64,000 nt of DNA. It comes from Lyophyllum atratum (Eukaryota > Basidiomycota > Agaricomycetes > Agaricales > Lyophyllaceae). Each line of letters starts with the position of its first letter. The first letter of the stretch is position 1. A model generated the notes under the pieces. That model did not search any database and was not told the origin of the DNA. It was given only the letters and a program-made list of their open reading frames with translations. Below are positions 36,301-47,921 of this stretch, piece by piece. The position numbers were made by a program, and so were the translations under genes. The stretch lies in NCBI GenBank assembly GCA_014905825.1, contig JACGCN010000013.1, positions 186,001 to 250,000 on the forward strand, given 5' to 3'.

Positions 36301-37165
36301 CCGCTCACCCCTCGCTCTTCGTCAGGCACCTGGCACAGGTTCGCATTATGCCCCATCTCCTGCATACTGAAGCTAACAGAAAATTCGAATAAAAGGCCGG
36401 GTACGCCATACGATGCCAATAAGGTTCACGAGGATATCAAATACACGGCTGAAGATGACAAGGCCATCGACGACTGGATCGCTGGTCTGTATCCGTTTTC
36501 ATCATCTTTCCTTCGCAGGCGCGCTCATCATGAGGTGTAGACCACGTCGAGACGACCTGGCACTCGCTCGGTACGTATTCTGACTTCGCCGATGTACCGT
36601 CAAATCGAGTTCTCAATTATTTCCGATCCAACAGGAACATGCGGTATGCAATCCTTCTTAACCAAGCCTACACCATGTAGCTAAATCATTCACCCGACGA
36701 AAGCTATGAAACCAAGAGCAGAAGGCGGCGTTGTCGATGACCGTCTCAATGTCTTTGGCACTCAGAACCTCAAATGTGTTGACTTGAGTATCTGCCCTGT
36801 ACGTCCCTTAATCTAAGCTCTCGGTGGCGTGATGAGAAACCAACTCACGCTTTGACTTAATCCAAAGGACAATTTGGGCACCAACACGTACTCTTCTGCG
36901 CTCCTCGTCGGTGAGAAGGGCGCCGCTCTCCTGCTCGAAGATCTTGGTGGGTGTTTTTTCTCACATTCTCTGCCCTATCATAGCGCATGCATTGCCTCAT
37001 GATCCATATCACGGATGGCTCTTTCTGGTGTCGAGCTCGTTAGGTGTCGAACAAGGATACTGACGGATAGTCGCGTTTTTAGGCCTCAAGGCGAGACTCC
37101 CACACGCGCCTGTTCCTCATGCGCCCATCCCGAAGGGCGTTCCTGCTACACAGCAAGTGCGCTGA
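33351..37165 (+). CDS. Alcohol (methanol) oxidase, GMC flavoprotein
   Basis: Oxidises short primary alcohols, chiefly methanol, to aldehyde with O2 giving H2O2; FAD-dependent, usually in peroxisomes or exported in wood-decay fungi. About 31 exons give 669 residues if 36326-36484 is read as one exon. FAD motif VAGGGPAG at residues 11-18; GMC signatures ILGGGSSINF and SSGTLGTPQILERSG; catalytic His in TWHSLGTC and Asn in DNLGTNTYSSALL; the tail ends TQQVR. Three exons are 9-12 nt (34117-34128, 34591-34602, 36635-36643) and three more are 13 nt. Two introns begin GC (33518 and 34603). If the 41 nt at 36339-36379 were removed as in a normal intron, the frame would break at a TAA; read through, it stays open. 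Confidence 0.88.
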
Positions 37166-37541
37166 GCGCATGGTTGATGTGCATGTTGGAAGTCGATCAG
37201 AGATAACGCGAAAGGAAATGTCAAATGACGCCTGTCACTGTGCGGACCCGGATTTCTGGAAATCGGAATGTGAGGCTTTTTATGCCCTTTACTTGTGTTT
37301 GCTGTACTATCACCACCACGACCCCAACCCCTGTGTCATTTACCCAGTATGTTGTATGATCCGCTACGAAATTGGACTTCACCTGTGTTCTCGTCCGAGA
37401 GTCAGTGCCAAGCGAATTTGAATTGGCTTTATACATGGCAGATTTCAAAATGATCTTTAGCTACGGGTACACGGGAGTAGGAAGAGCGAGAAATGCAAGA
37501 TTTTCCGGAGATGGCATGAAACACTTAACAATTGGCTTCTG
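37166..37541. other. Intergenic between convergent genes
   Basis: Shared 3' space of alcohol oxidase (+) and Dim1 (-). No feature seen. Confidence 0.5.
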
Positions 37542-38269
37542 TCAATATCTGTACCGAGTTGAGTAGTCTATAAAGAGGTCGTTGAGGTGACGTTATCATG
37601 CGTAACGGGTGAAGACTTTCATACCTTTCGGTGACACAACCAAACCACGACCTTTTGAAGCTCCACGATAAACAGTCTCGACAATGTCGATCATCTGCAA
37701 AGTGCATTTTAATGGAAGCCTTATTGTCATGAGACGTATTCGCGGACCTCTTGCTTGTTGTCCATGGCCCAATTACTAATGTAAGAGCGAAAGCGATACG
37801 TGTTAGAACAGATCTCATGACGATGGCGGTGATCCACTCACATCTTGTTGTTATTACCAGTCCCAAGATCAATCATGATATGCTTATTCCTGAGTATGGA
37901 AGAAAAAGGTCTAGTTTCATGATACGCCCGTAAAGAAAGGGCGCTTACCGATAGAAAAACATAACTGTGCATGGATCGTACAACTCATACATCTAGAGCA
38001 TGCGCCATAAATGTTAATCAGCACAACACGAAATCGCGTGTCTATAGAAAACGCACCTTGTTGAAATCAGGTACCTCGGTAATGTCGACGAGGTAGATGA
38101 CAGCGAAATTCTGGACTTTTTCTGCAACACCATACAGGGTTTCGTCCATCGTCATACACTGAGTGTCCCAGTCGTGGCCAAAGCGAATCACGACGACACG
38201 ATCTTCCTCAGACTTGATAGCCTCGTCGACGTGCCATCCGGATGGGAGGTGGGGTAGGAAATACGACAT
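37542..38269 (-). CDS. DIM1: Dim1/TXNL4A, U5 snRNP thioredoxin-like splicing factor
   Basis: A component of the U5 and U4/U6.U5 tri-snRNP, needed for pre-mRNA splicing. Six exons (38269-38057, 37992-37949, 37889-37842, 37775-37748, 37694-37625, 37567-37542) give exactly 142 residues, the family length. It begins MSYFLPHLPSGWHVDEAI, continues VVVIRFGHDWDTQCM, VYLVDIT-like IYLVDITEVPDFNK, YDPCTVMFFYRNKHIMID, TGNNNKINW, and ends GRGLVVSPKDYSTRYRY. It has the thioredoxin fold without a redox CxxC. The Met at 38269 matches the family start; the frame open upstream is not conserved. Essential in yeasts. Confidence 0.96.
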
Positions 38270-39047
38270 GGTCGAACGGGAAAGGGTTGCGGATTCGGAT
38301 CCCGGAAGTCCGGCAATTATTTGTTGGGCCGCACGTGATCTTACGCCTAATACGCGACGCGATCTTTTTTTGCCAATCATCTGTACACAACTACCGTCAC
38401 AGTCTACATCCTACTGCACAATTTATCTGCAAGATTGGTGATGAGTCTCTCCAGATATACATACATCAACTAGCCATTACCACAAGTACGCCTCCATTCC
38501 ATCTTCCAGGTCATGCCAAATTTTCTGACATGCCTGCATCTTTACCCATCAAGGACTCGCTCCTTACTCTCATGAGCATTCGCACAGAATGATATCATTT
38601 CCTCGGAGTGAATGCGCTTGCGACCCGTCCATCTCCTGCGAAGGAGAAACGAAGGGATCCTGCCTCCCCATGTCGAGTACTTATCTTGGCAAACACAGCT
38701 GCTCTCACCCGCCAGCGAGTAGGCACTTCCAGTCCTTGATGCCTTAAAAGAAAATACAATAGTGTTCATTCAAAAAGCACGGCATACACTACGACCAATG
38801 TCGAAGTCAAGCAACAACTATTACTCAAAGAAAGAGAATGCTATCGCAGCAATGTAGAAAAGAACTGATAGAAGAAATTGGTGATAAGGATAGTGAGGTG
38901 TCGAGCCAGATGGTGTCGAGGCACTGCAGGGTGTTTGTTATAAAGCTCAAGGATAGTGGTTATCGGCCCTCGGGTAGGGGGTAGCTGCGAACCCCGGAGG
39001 CGGTGTGTGGGGATGGCACGCGTCATTCACAAATATCTGCGGGCGCA
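38270..39047. other. Intergenic, about 780 bp
   Basis: Promoter side of Dim1 and 3' flank of the small peptide gene. Nothing recognised. Confidence 0.45.
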
Positions 39048-39279
39048 CTACCAAGAGGCCGGACCCCCTGAGCCTCTCCCAAAGACATCGACCTCCTCCA
39101 CGCGCTTATATTTCAAGGTAGTGTTAAGACCAAGCGCTTCAAGACGATAAGTAGGTCCTCACCTTGGCGAAGTCAGAGGAAACTGCTGGTACGAGGGCAT
39201 CTGGTGCAGGGAGCGGCGCTGCAAGGCAGACTTGGGTGATCGAGAATAGGATAGCGGAAACGACGAGGGTGAACTTCAT
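39048..39279 (-). CDS. Small secreted peptide precursor, 57 residues
   Basis: Two exons (39279-39163, 39104-39048) with a 58-nt GT-AG intron carrying a CTTAAC branch site. The N-terminal signal peptide is MKFTLVVSAILFSITQVCLA. A short pro-region ends Ala-Lys, and exon 2 starts with Arg, so splicing creates a Lys-Arg dibasic site. The 17 residues after it (VEEVDVFGRGSGGPASW) would be released by a Kex2-type protease. There are no cysteines in that peptide and no CaaX box, so it is not a lipid-modified mating pheromone. A TATAAAGG box lies at 39353-39360, about 75 bases before the ATG. Not recognised as a known family. The gene model is short but signal peptide, splice sites and TATA box agree. 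Confidence 0.6.
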
Positions 39280-39360
39280 GTTGATGAGACTGGGTGCGTT
39301 TCAGACGGGGACGGGAGCTATGGATTTCGGAGCCACGAGTTCACGCCTGCCTTTATAGAG

Positions 39361-41118
39361 AATAGTCGCTGAATTTCGATCACTGTCCTAATCGGCGCGC
39401 CGAGAATGTTTCGATTCAGGGTGTCAGGGTTGCGTAAGATAGGCTTCTAGCGCAGCGGAGCATGGCAGATCCGAGTTGGTCGCTCGAGGCATGATCCACT
39501 ATGACGCCGATCGCTCCTCTGCTACTATCCTTGGAGGAGCTGGGTCCTTCCATAAGCGTATTAGCACCAGTGTGTGGCGGTTGAAATATCAATGGTTCTT
39601 GATATTTTCAATCCGCTCCGGTGACATGCCCGAGTCGCGCCCACCAGCAGGACCGTGGACGTCGCTCCCGATCAGGCGACACAGACAAGCTGATGCAATA
39701 TAAACCCGCCCATGTTCCATGCATGCCAGTGGAGAATGGGCGGACTTGACCAGGTTGAATTCCATGGACGACTTGGTCTGATGCCTGCCCTCCCCGTGTG
39801 GCCCAGACCATGACCGACGCACCGTTCTCGATGTTGCCACCGTTGGACAGATCAATGTCGACTCTCGAGGGAAGTACTTCAATACTGGAAGCGAAAAATC
39901 AAATCCTGTCGCATGTAGCTGTCATACTGGTCAGAATCAGAATGTATCAAGCCCGCCCGCACCGCCGTGAGGTGACAGAGTCGTCTTCAGATGTTGTTCC
40001 CAGCCAAGGAATCCAGACTAATAAGCGACACATGTCACCAACAACATGAGGAAGCCCGCGCTGGGTAGCCTTGGGCTCCCTACGTGCCAAGTACCTCTCC
40101 CCGCCAAAAAAGACCGATCATGGTACCAACCTCGTCGCTCGCAAAGATGGAGAACGGTTGATGGTGAGCGTGAAGAATCGTGATGATAGTTAGAAGCAGA
40201 GACAAGCCAAAAGGGCCCGGCAACTAACTTCGCCGGCTGAATGCATACTGTACCACTCACAGACTGGACTCGAAGACGCTATCTTTCTAATCCAGAAAAG
40301 TGTTAAAGCAGTTAAAATTCCACAACGAGCATTACAGACGGTCCCACAACAACGGAGATGAAAGTTGACCTACAACTCGCCAACCGTCGCCTCGTGGATC
40401 GTCCGAGAAGCACTCACCGAAATCCATGACTCGCGGGGGATTCTATCCTCGATACACTTCATCCACAGATTCGGGATCGAAGGAGGGAGGCATACAGCAT
40501 CCCGTGGGTGTAAGTGCGGCTGAAATCAACGGCTTACTTCGTCAGCTACGGGCTCGGCCGTCGGTTTGTCGTCAGGCGAACGAGGTTAAATTCACGATCC
40601 TCTCTGAGTAACATCGCGCACAGGAGGCAGAGATCTCGAGACCCTTGGGCATGGGGTTGGAGAGCATGGAGTTGTCGAAGCTAATGTGGCACAGATGATG
40701 GATGGATTGAACGATAATCTGAACATGTGTTACGATGAGAATTGGTCAAAACTGGGGCATAGATAGTTAGTGGGCCCAAAATGGGGTCATTTGAGTGGCA
40801 GGTGACCATACCAATGACCATGGCCGTCAAGTTATCTCATTGACCACGAGCAAGGCGTTATATGTACCGCGAATTGCGACGAGAAAGTGCCAAATATCAG
40901 CGGGCTGAGAGTTTTTCGTCCCTTAGAACCTCAGAATCATTACAGATTCAAGAACGCAGCGTTGGAGGAAGGCGTCAGCACAGCCCCCGGCAAGCCCGGC
41001 ATCAATTTTGTTCGATCGCTGATCGATCTTGAACTCAAGTTGAACTGACCTTGGCCTTGAGGCAGGAGGCGTCTGTAAGGCCAACGCACTACCTCCCCTC
41101 CTCCCCAATCTCCTCAAG
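39361..41118. other. Intergenic, about 1.75 kb
   Basis: Only short, domainless frames. It holds the promoter of the coiled-coil gene that follows. No repeat or RNA gene seen. Confidence 0.45.
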
Positions 41119-42554
41119 ATGCCGTCGAAACTCAAATCCCGTCTCCTCACCTTCTTCCGTCCTCTCCTCCGTGCACTCGGGATGTCTTCTTCACTCGGAC
41201 CTCAGTCGTCCACCTCACCGCCCTTCCACCTTCTAGATACAAAGCTCCAGACGGGCGTAGAGACGTACACTCAATACATCACGACGGCCTACGAGGCGCG
41301 TGATCCCAGCTTCCCGAAGTCCCTGCGCGTCACCCAGCTCGACCTTGTGAAGCAGGTCGTTAAGTCCGAACACGAATACATGGTCGCGTGGGTCCAAGCG
41401 CTGGACGGCTTCACGCAGTATCTATCGTTTGAACGTGCAGGCATCGCAGCTCAGCTAGAGGATCAACATCCATCATCTAGTCTTCTCAGCTTCCGGCCGT
41501 CGAGGTCTGATACGGCACTCGCGCACCCCAGGCGCGTCACTGCTCCCATGCCAGGCACCTCTCGTCTGGGACAGGATGATCTATCCTTACCAGCTCAGCA
41601 TGATATTCCTATCTCGCCCCCTACGCCCGACATCCCGCTGTCCCACTCCAGCACATCCGCACCACCCCACGACGCTGCGAGTGCGGACTTACGGCCGCAT
41701 ACGACAAAACACCGCCTCTCAAGCTCGACCTCATCCCCTTTCACCTCATCCTCCTCATCCAGCAACATCGCCTCCCTCGACTCGCTCTCCCGGCAGGGCG
41801 ACGCGCGCGACACCGTCTCCGGGCACGCCAAACCGACGCAGACGCCCTACGACATCATCATCGGTACCCTCTCGCTCTCCTCCCTCGATCCCCCGCTCCT
41901 CTTGCACGAGCTCGCCGTCCTCGCACAGACAGTCCACACCAGCGCTACCACGTACAAGCTGTTCAGCACAAACTGCTACTGGTTCTGCGGGATGATGATG
42001 AATGCGGTCGAGGCACGTGCCGGGGTGGAGATGGAGTTGATAGATGTGAAAGTGAGCGCGGTGGGAGCGCTGTTGCCGTACCATGTTTATAGGAGCTTGA
42101 GGGCGAGGTTGACTGGTCAGCAGAAGGGGGGGAAGAATGGGACGTGGAAGTGGCTGAGGGTGTATACGCCGCTTCCGGATGCCAAGGCAAAAATACTTAG
42201 AAAGGAGTGGGAGAAAGATCTGGCAACATTTGAGACGGAGGTGAGTTCAGATGGTGCTTCGGAGTGGAATTTCTTTGCTGATGTCGTCTTTGGTAGCTTG
42301 AAGAGAGACGGCAGGCATTGGGCAAGGAAGCTGCTGAGAAGCTAAAGCATGCGGAGCGGGCAACTGAGATGGAGCGTAAGTTGAAGGAGGATGCGGAGAG
42401 GGCAACTGCGATGGAACGTAAGTTCAAGGAGGATGCGGAGGATGCGGTGGAGAAGTTGAAGGAGGCAGCGGAGCGAGACAGGCAGGTAGCAGCAGAGCGA
42501 GAGCGCATCTTGCTCGAGAAGCTCGCCCGTTTTCAATCTCAGGCCCCTGCCTGA
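41119..42554 (+). CDS. Uncharacterised protein with C-terminal coiled coil
   Basis: Two exons (41119-42240, 42297-42554), 459 residues. The N-terminal half includes LQTGVETYTQYITTAYEARD and DLVKQVVKSEHEYMVAWVQ, and a Ser-rich linker follows. A segment LLLHELAVLAQTVHTSATTY and LFSTNCYWFCGMMMNAVEA resembles a conserved region of an Agaricomycete-only family of unknown role. The C-terminal 80 residues are almost all Glu, Lys, Arg and Ala, with a 14-residue unit (ERATxMERKxKEDA) repeated twice, clearly a coiled coil. No signal peptide or membrane segment. The intron sits exactly at the start of the coiled coil. Function unknown. Confidence 0.8.
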
Positions 42555-43020
42555 TTTTCACGATCCTCCAAATTCCCTGGCACGCTATTCATACCACGAT
42601 CACAATATCCACACATCTACATGTATCGATCCATCCTCACGCCACTTCACATTCCGGTTCAATACTTTCGTCTTGCTATCGTCTTGCTCTCATCTTGCTC
42701 TCATTATCGCAATGTACTCTACTACTTATCTTGCAATACATCATGACTGCCTCGCGTATCCACCTTCAGAGTATCCTTTCCTGCAACTGTTCGAATTAAA
42801 CTTCGAGCGAGGATGACGTAGAACGTCCATATTTTTAGTTCCGGGCCTCCTTGCCACGGGGAGTCCCAGCCTCACTGCCTCATTCATCGCCACACGACAG
42901 GATACAACAACCCCACCACCCAAACATTCGAACGAAGCACGAAACGATCCACAAACATGGCACCAAAAGCACAAAAACAACGCACAATCAAGCAAGCAAT
43001 AAGAAAAATGGACAGCAGCA
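42555..43020. other. Intergenic between convergent genes
   Basis: Shared 3' region of the coiled-coil gene (+) and cyclin-like gene (-). The segment 42950-43080 is unusually A/C-rich on the plus strand. No gene seen. Confidence 0.5.
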
Positions 43021-45981
43021 TCACCTACCCAACACCCGCCCCAACCACACCCAACACCCCTCCATAGCCTCCTAAACAGAAAGAGGGGAAGAAAAAACGA
43101 TCAACCACACACCCCTAACAACACTCCTCCCCCCCCCAAACCCACCACACCACACGATCACCACGCAGCAACCAAAAAAAGCAACTCACCTCATCCACAT
43201 CCAAAAGCTTCCCCAACTCCCTCCTCACGCCCCTAACCGCCCTTACCGCTCTCTTCCCCATCCCTGGCTTCCGAGTCGTAGTGGCCCCGGAACAGAGCTC
43301 GTATAGGTACCACGGCGCTGCGTCCTCGTACCGCCCCTGCAGCACGACACATGCGCCATGCAGGAGCGCCGCGGAAGTTAGGAGCGAGAGTGGGAAGCGC
43401 AGGATATCGGGTTCTCCATGAGAGTTCGTGTCAGCGTTAGCATAGCTGAGCGCGCATAACCCTCGGACACCACTTCGTCCCGCATATACCGCAAACGTGC
43501 CCATCGCATGCACCTCCAGTGCCTTTGACGTAACGTGGAAGGAAAAGACAAGTCATACAGAAAAGGAAGAGCCGGACAACAAAAGTATCGTGATCGCTCA
43601 CCTCTCACAGCCACAAACAACACCCGCCAAGTCTCCCTCTGTACACAATTCCATCCAAGCTCCAACTCTTGATCACAGTCGCGTTCCCGTTTCCGGTCTC
43701 CGTCTCCGCCGAAGAGCCGCCGTAGTCCCGGAAGCGCATCCCAAAGCTCCAGAACCAAAGCCTGGGGCGTGTCCCCAAGGCGCCACTTGAGCGCGGACAG
43801 GACATCACGATGCGCGATCTATGGTGCGGGACTTGGTGAGCACGAGCGGGAAGTGGGCAGTCGGTAAAGAGAACCCGTACCTCAAGATCCTCGAATCCGA
43901 TCACCCCATGCGGCGCGAGGCGCTGGAATTCATACGCGTACACCGGGAAGAGCGGGTGCAGAAAGTCGCGGTGGTACTAAGAAGGAATGCGACGTCAGCT
44001 CTCGTGCGCGGACCACAGGAAAGGGAGAAGGAACTCACTTTGACACTTAAAGCTAGACACGCCACGGCAATATCCCACGTAACCAACACCTTCCCCTCCT
44101 CGTCCAGCTCCGGTCCAAACACCAGCTTGCCTGCGTCCTCATCCTCGCCTTCCTCCGCATCCCGATCCCTATGAGAGCGGCCAACAGCATGGAAGAACCG
44201 CAAAAAGAGATATGCGGCATGAAAGCGCGTCACTGGGGACGTCGCGAGTTGGTCATGCAGGTTTGAGGGGTATCTTGGTCTCGGTGTCGGGTCGTCGTTG
44301 GTGGTACTGGGGAAGGTCGAAGAGAAATAAGAGGACGAGGAAGAAGAGGGAGAGGGCGAGAAGAGGCGGATGCGTGGGGTTGGGGTGGTGCCTCTTGTTG
44401 TGTATGAGGATGCCGTGGCCGTAGATGATGAGGTGGTTGAGCAAGAACGTGAACTCTTACCGCCGCCGCTGCTCGAGCACGACGGCGTCCCTGCGGAGTA
44501 CCCACACCCCACATCCTCCTCGTCATCGTCGCTATCTCCGCTCTCAGAGCAATCCACACTAACATGCGAATGGCAGTCGCCGGTACGAGTAGGTCCCATG
44601 GGCGCTGGCGGCGTAACCTGAGCAGACACCAGCCCACAAATTAGTACACGGCCCACCATGCAAAAAACACATCAAAAGCTTACCTCCAAAAACCACCTAA
44701 TGACACACGCCCTCAGCTCCTCATCGATTGCATCGCAATCCCAAGCACCTCCACCCTCCGCCCCAAGCTGCGTAGCGAGGCCCATCTCCGCGCGCAATCC
44801 TGCCTCACGCTCCAACAAGCGCGAGACACGGATATACACCGGCATCTGAGTCGGAGGCGGCGGGAGGGGCAGGGGCGGGGCGATGATCGGGACAGGCCCG
44901 AGTCCGAGCCAGAGCCCAGGTTTTGTACGACTCAACGTCGTCTTGACATTGGCATTGTGTCGCTGTTCGGGCGTGACGGGGACAGTTGCGATGTCGTTCT
45001 GTAGGCAAAGCGGGCATTAGCTAGAGCATCGGGGGTGGGGAGTGGATATATGCGTGCATATGTACCTGTGTCTCGCCCTCGCCCTCGTTATTATCCGGGA
45101 TAGACCGCAAAGACGCAGCTCGTCGTAAACTAGCAGGTGTACGAGCGAGCTCCGTGCGGATGCGGGTGTGTGTCGATGTGCGTGTGAGAATCTTGGGCCG
45201 TTTGCGTGGGGGTTGTGAGTCCGTATCTGTGTCCGTGATATAGGGATGGCTGCAATTTCCCTTCGATCGAGGGGAGAACGTTGCGTTCATGTGTTTCTGT
45301 CTCGGACGGTAGGAGACAGCACGATGGATGATTCGATACCTATAACCTGGTGGTGCCGAGCGGGGTTGGGTGCTGCTTTGAATCAAGTCTGATGCGGGGG
45401 AGGCGAAGACGAGAGTGGATAGGTCTGATTCGACAGGGTTCTGAGGAAGAGTACGAGCGTGGGTTATAGGGACTCCGGCATGACCGAATGGGTTCCTGGT
45501 TTCGTGTGTGTGCAGAGGCATGGGGCAATGTGGACTCAAGCCGGGCGTGTTCAAGCCTGCGGAGATGTCGCGTGTGGTATCTAGAATACGCGTATTATTG
45601 TCACAGTCCTAGCAGGAGAATCGAGATCTTGTAATGTAAGCATTTACCGTAGTTCGTTCTCGCGACATGGACATCATGTGGGCCGTCGCCGTTATCGTAA
45701 GACATACCCCCGTCACCATTCCCATCATCACCTTTCAGCTGACGCTTAAGCTCATCGGACTGACGCTCGCGCATTACAACCACCAAGAGATCATGGAGAC
45801 GACGCGTAAACTCGTCCTCTGCCCCGGCAGAGTCGGTCTGCATATCGGTACTTGTGCTAGCGGTAGTGGCACACCCATCTGAGCCGTCGGACCATGTTGA
45901 ATTATTCGACAGGGGTGAGCTGCTTGATAGCGTAAAGTCAGGAGGGCTGCTGGACAACGGCGGAGGGCTTGAGCTCGCCAT
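43021..45981 (-). CDS. Cyclin-like protein
   Basis: Eight exons (45981-45648, 45580-45066, 44998-44684, 44617-44039, 43976-43881, 43818-43602, 43413-43190, 43071-43021) join in frame to 776 residues. The first half is low complexity, Ser/Pro/Thr-rich with a basic PPRKRPKIL patch. The cyclin-box-like part starts about residue 460: TRFHAAYLFLRFF, VTWDIAVACLALSVKYHRDF, YAYEFQRLAPHGV, AHRDVLSALKWRLGDTPQAL, then EPDILRFPLSLLTSAALLHG. Such proteins bind or resemble partners of cyclin-dependent kinases, but no kinase-binding site can be named. The penultimate intron (43414-43601) is 188 nt, far longer than any other here, and contains an open segment that could be an extra exon. Confidence 0.75.
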
Positions 45982-46239
45982 TGGAGGCGAGTGTATGCGC
46001 GTCTGGGTCTGTGGATGTGATCGTGACCGTGGTGGAATGAGAGAAGGGTTCGGCAACTCAAACAAATGACATCTTCCTGAAGTCCGGTCACTATGTTGAA
46101 CGATTGTCCAAAATCGATAATATTACAGTTGGTATCGACTGTACGCCTGCGCGACGCGTCGTAGGAAATAGTCGCTGGGAGAGACACCTGGTAAATTGAC
46201 CCTCGCATCATGACTTCAGATGCCCGTACCAATCTGCTC
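45982..46239. other. Intergenic
   Basis: Promoter side of the cyclin-like gene. An in-frame ATG at 46065 could extend that protein by 28 residues. Confidence 0.4.
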
Positions 46240-46460
46240 CCCCAACAACCAACTTACTGGACTCCCCACCGCACTCGACTTCCTCATCAGATGGGTCGCA
46301 CCTCCGCCCGTCCTCGTGGTCGACGATGATGCTATGATTCGAATGCTCACAGGAATGGCCTCTCCGCCCCGGCGCTCATTCGAAATTTCGATATCATGAC
46401 GCCTATCATTTCTACGACGAGCGCCTCAAAACCGAAGACATCACGACCTACCACTTGTGT
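46240..46460 (+). pseudogene. Possible response-regulator receiver fragment
   Basis: Reads LPTALDFLIRW, then APPPVLVVDDDAMIRMLTGM, like the first strand and acidic pocket (Asp-Asp) of a two-component receiver domain, then a stop. A shifted frame continues RYHDAYHFYDERLKTEDITT. The phosphorylated Asp, the Thr and the Lys of a receiver are not found. Probably a remnant; the match is short. Confidence 0.3.
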
Positions 46461-46971
46461 AGTCTCTCTTCGCGTTTCTTCTTACTCAGAGGCCCGCATT
46501 GAATGACACTAATATTTAGGCAACACTCGATTTGTACTACGTGCGTATACCTCGTCATGAGACCTACCTTCTCACTAACCAAGTGACAGCATGAATGCGA
46601 CCATGATCCATGTCATCATGTCCACTAACTGGTTTCACCTTCAATTCTCCAACTCTGGAACACTCCTGCTTCTATATCGTGATTCGGCCCGCTGCGTATT
46701 GCTTCTACCCTGCTGCAGCCTCTCTAGCTTTCCATCACGTATCGGCCCACACCCATATTACGCCTAGAGTCTGGCGCTTTCCTTTTCTCTAGTTCTCTGG
46801 GAGGCTGCTAATTCTGACAGCTCGCAGGCAACAACATGCTCTATTTTAGCTTGGTTCTTGTCCTAGCCCATCTTCGGACCACGATATTCTGTTATAAAGC
46901 TGGCACGTCGTGATGATCTAGCAGTAGCGAGACGACTCTCGATCGACATCGTCGCATCAACATCCCTCAAC
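46461..46971. other. Intergenic, about 510 bp
   Basis: Contains a TATAAAG box at 46893-46899 that fits the secreted protein gene starting at 46972. Nothing else recognised. Confidence 0.45.
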
Positions 46972-47446
46972 ATGAAGCTTGCCCTCACATTCCTCATGGC
47001 GACTCTCGCCCATATCTCACTTGCCCTGCCTCTTTCAGCATCAATACAGGCTAGATCCCCGGCCCCAGACAAGGTACTATTGCTCTATGTTACTTCAGAC
47101 TCGTCAGGTCATCTAAAAATTCCTCCAGGACATATTACTCCCAGGACTCGACACGTACGTTCCGCAGTGACATGTTTCGTTAGGCGTTAGAGACTGAAGC
47201 TACTTGTTACAATACTCAAAGATTGGGAAGTCTCCTCGACGCGCTGTATGGCACGATACAGATCAGAGATCTTCCCAAGCGGGATGGTGCCCTTGAGTCC
47301 CTTCTAGGCCTCGGCATACCGGGCCTCGAGAACTTACAGTACGGGGTTTTTTTTCTTGATCCTGATTTGGGGTACTGATCATGACTACCAGATTGGAAGA
47401 CTTGTTGGCCTTGCTTGATTTACGTGAGGGGCACGGATGGAACTAG
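46972..47446 (+). CDS. Small secreted leucine-rich precursor, 99 residues
   Basis: Four exons (46972-47073, 47129-47154, 47222-47338, 47392-47446) join in frame. Signal peptide MKLALTFLMATLAHISLALP. The rest is rich in Leu, Gly, Asp: DILLPGLDTLGSLLDAL, DLPKRDGALESLLGLG, IPGLENLQLEDLLALLDL. The LPKR dibasic site in the middle would split the mature part into two leucine-rich pieces. There are no cysteines after the signal peptide. The TATA box lies about 75 bases before the ATG, the same spacing as the 57-residue gene at 39 kb. Not a family I recognise; possibly amphipathic peptides. All four splice junctions fit consensus, which supports a real gene. Confidence 0.62.
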
Positions 47447-47921
47447 ATATGCAACGCGGAGAGCTTGGGAGTTTGACGATGAGGAAGTTGTGACTATCCG
47501 ACCACACCCTCGATCGTATGAACCCTGTCTGCACAACTCCCATAGTCCGTATCGATACGTATCTGTTATTCTTGGTTATTTTCGTGCCCGTACACTGTTC
47601 CACGGACGCTGATATCGTATCAGCTGCTATCTAACAGTGTCTTCTTTCAAGTTCCAGTTCTTAGCACTTTAAACTGCATAAATTGCAACGTGGCTTCTTC
47701 CGTAAAATCATATATCTATGGGGAAGACCACTTAAGTCACGCCAATATTGCAACAACACAACTCTTGTCATATTCCACCAGTACCAACGCGGTCACAGAC
47801 ATACACCGACTATCAAACATCCATTCTGTACCACTACCGGCGACACCTGGGGGAGCTTCAGCTGCGTCCTCTAACGGCGTCAAAAGTCTACTCACGACTT
47901 TCCGTCAATAAGCATTATCGT

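Noticed and set aside
39048..39279. 57-residue gene as a mating pheromone
   Set aside because: No C-terminal CaaX prenylation motif, and a secretory signal peptide that basidiomycete pheromone precursors lack.
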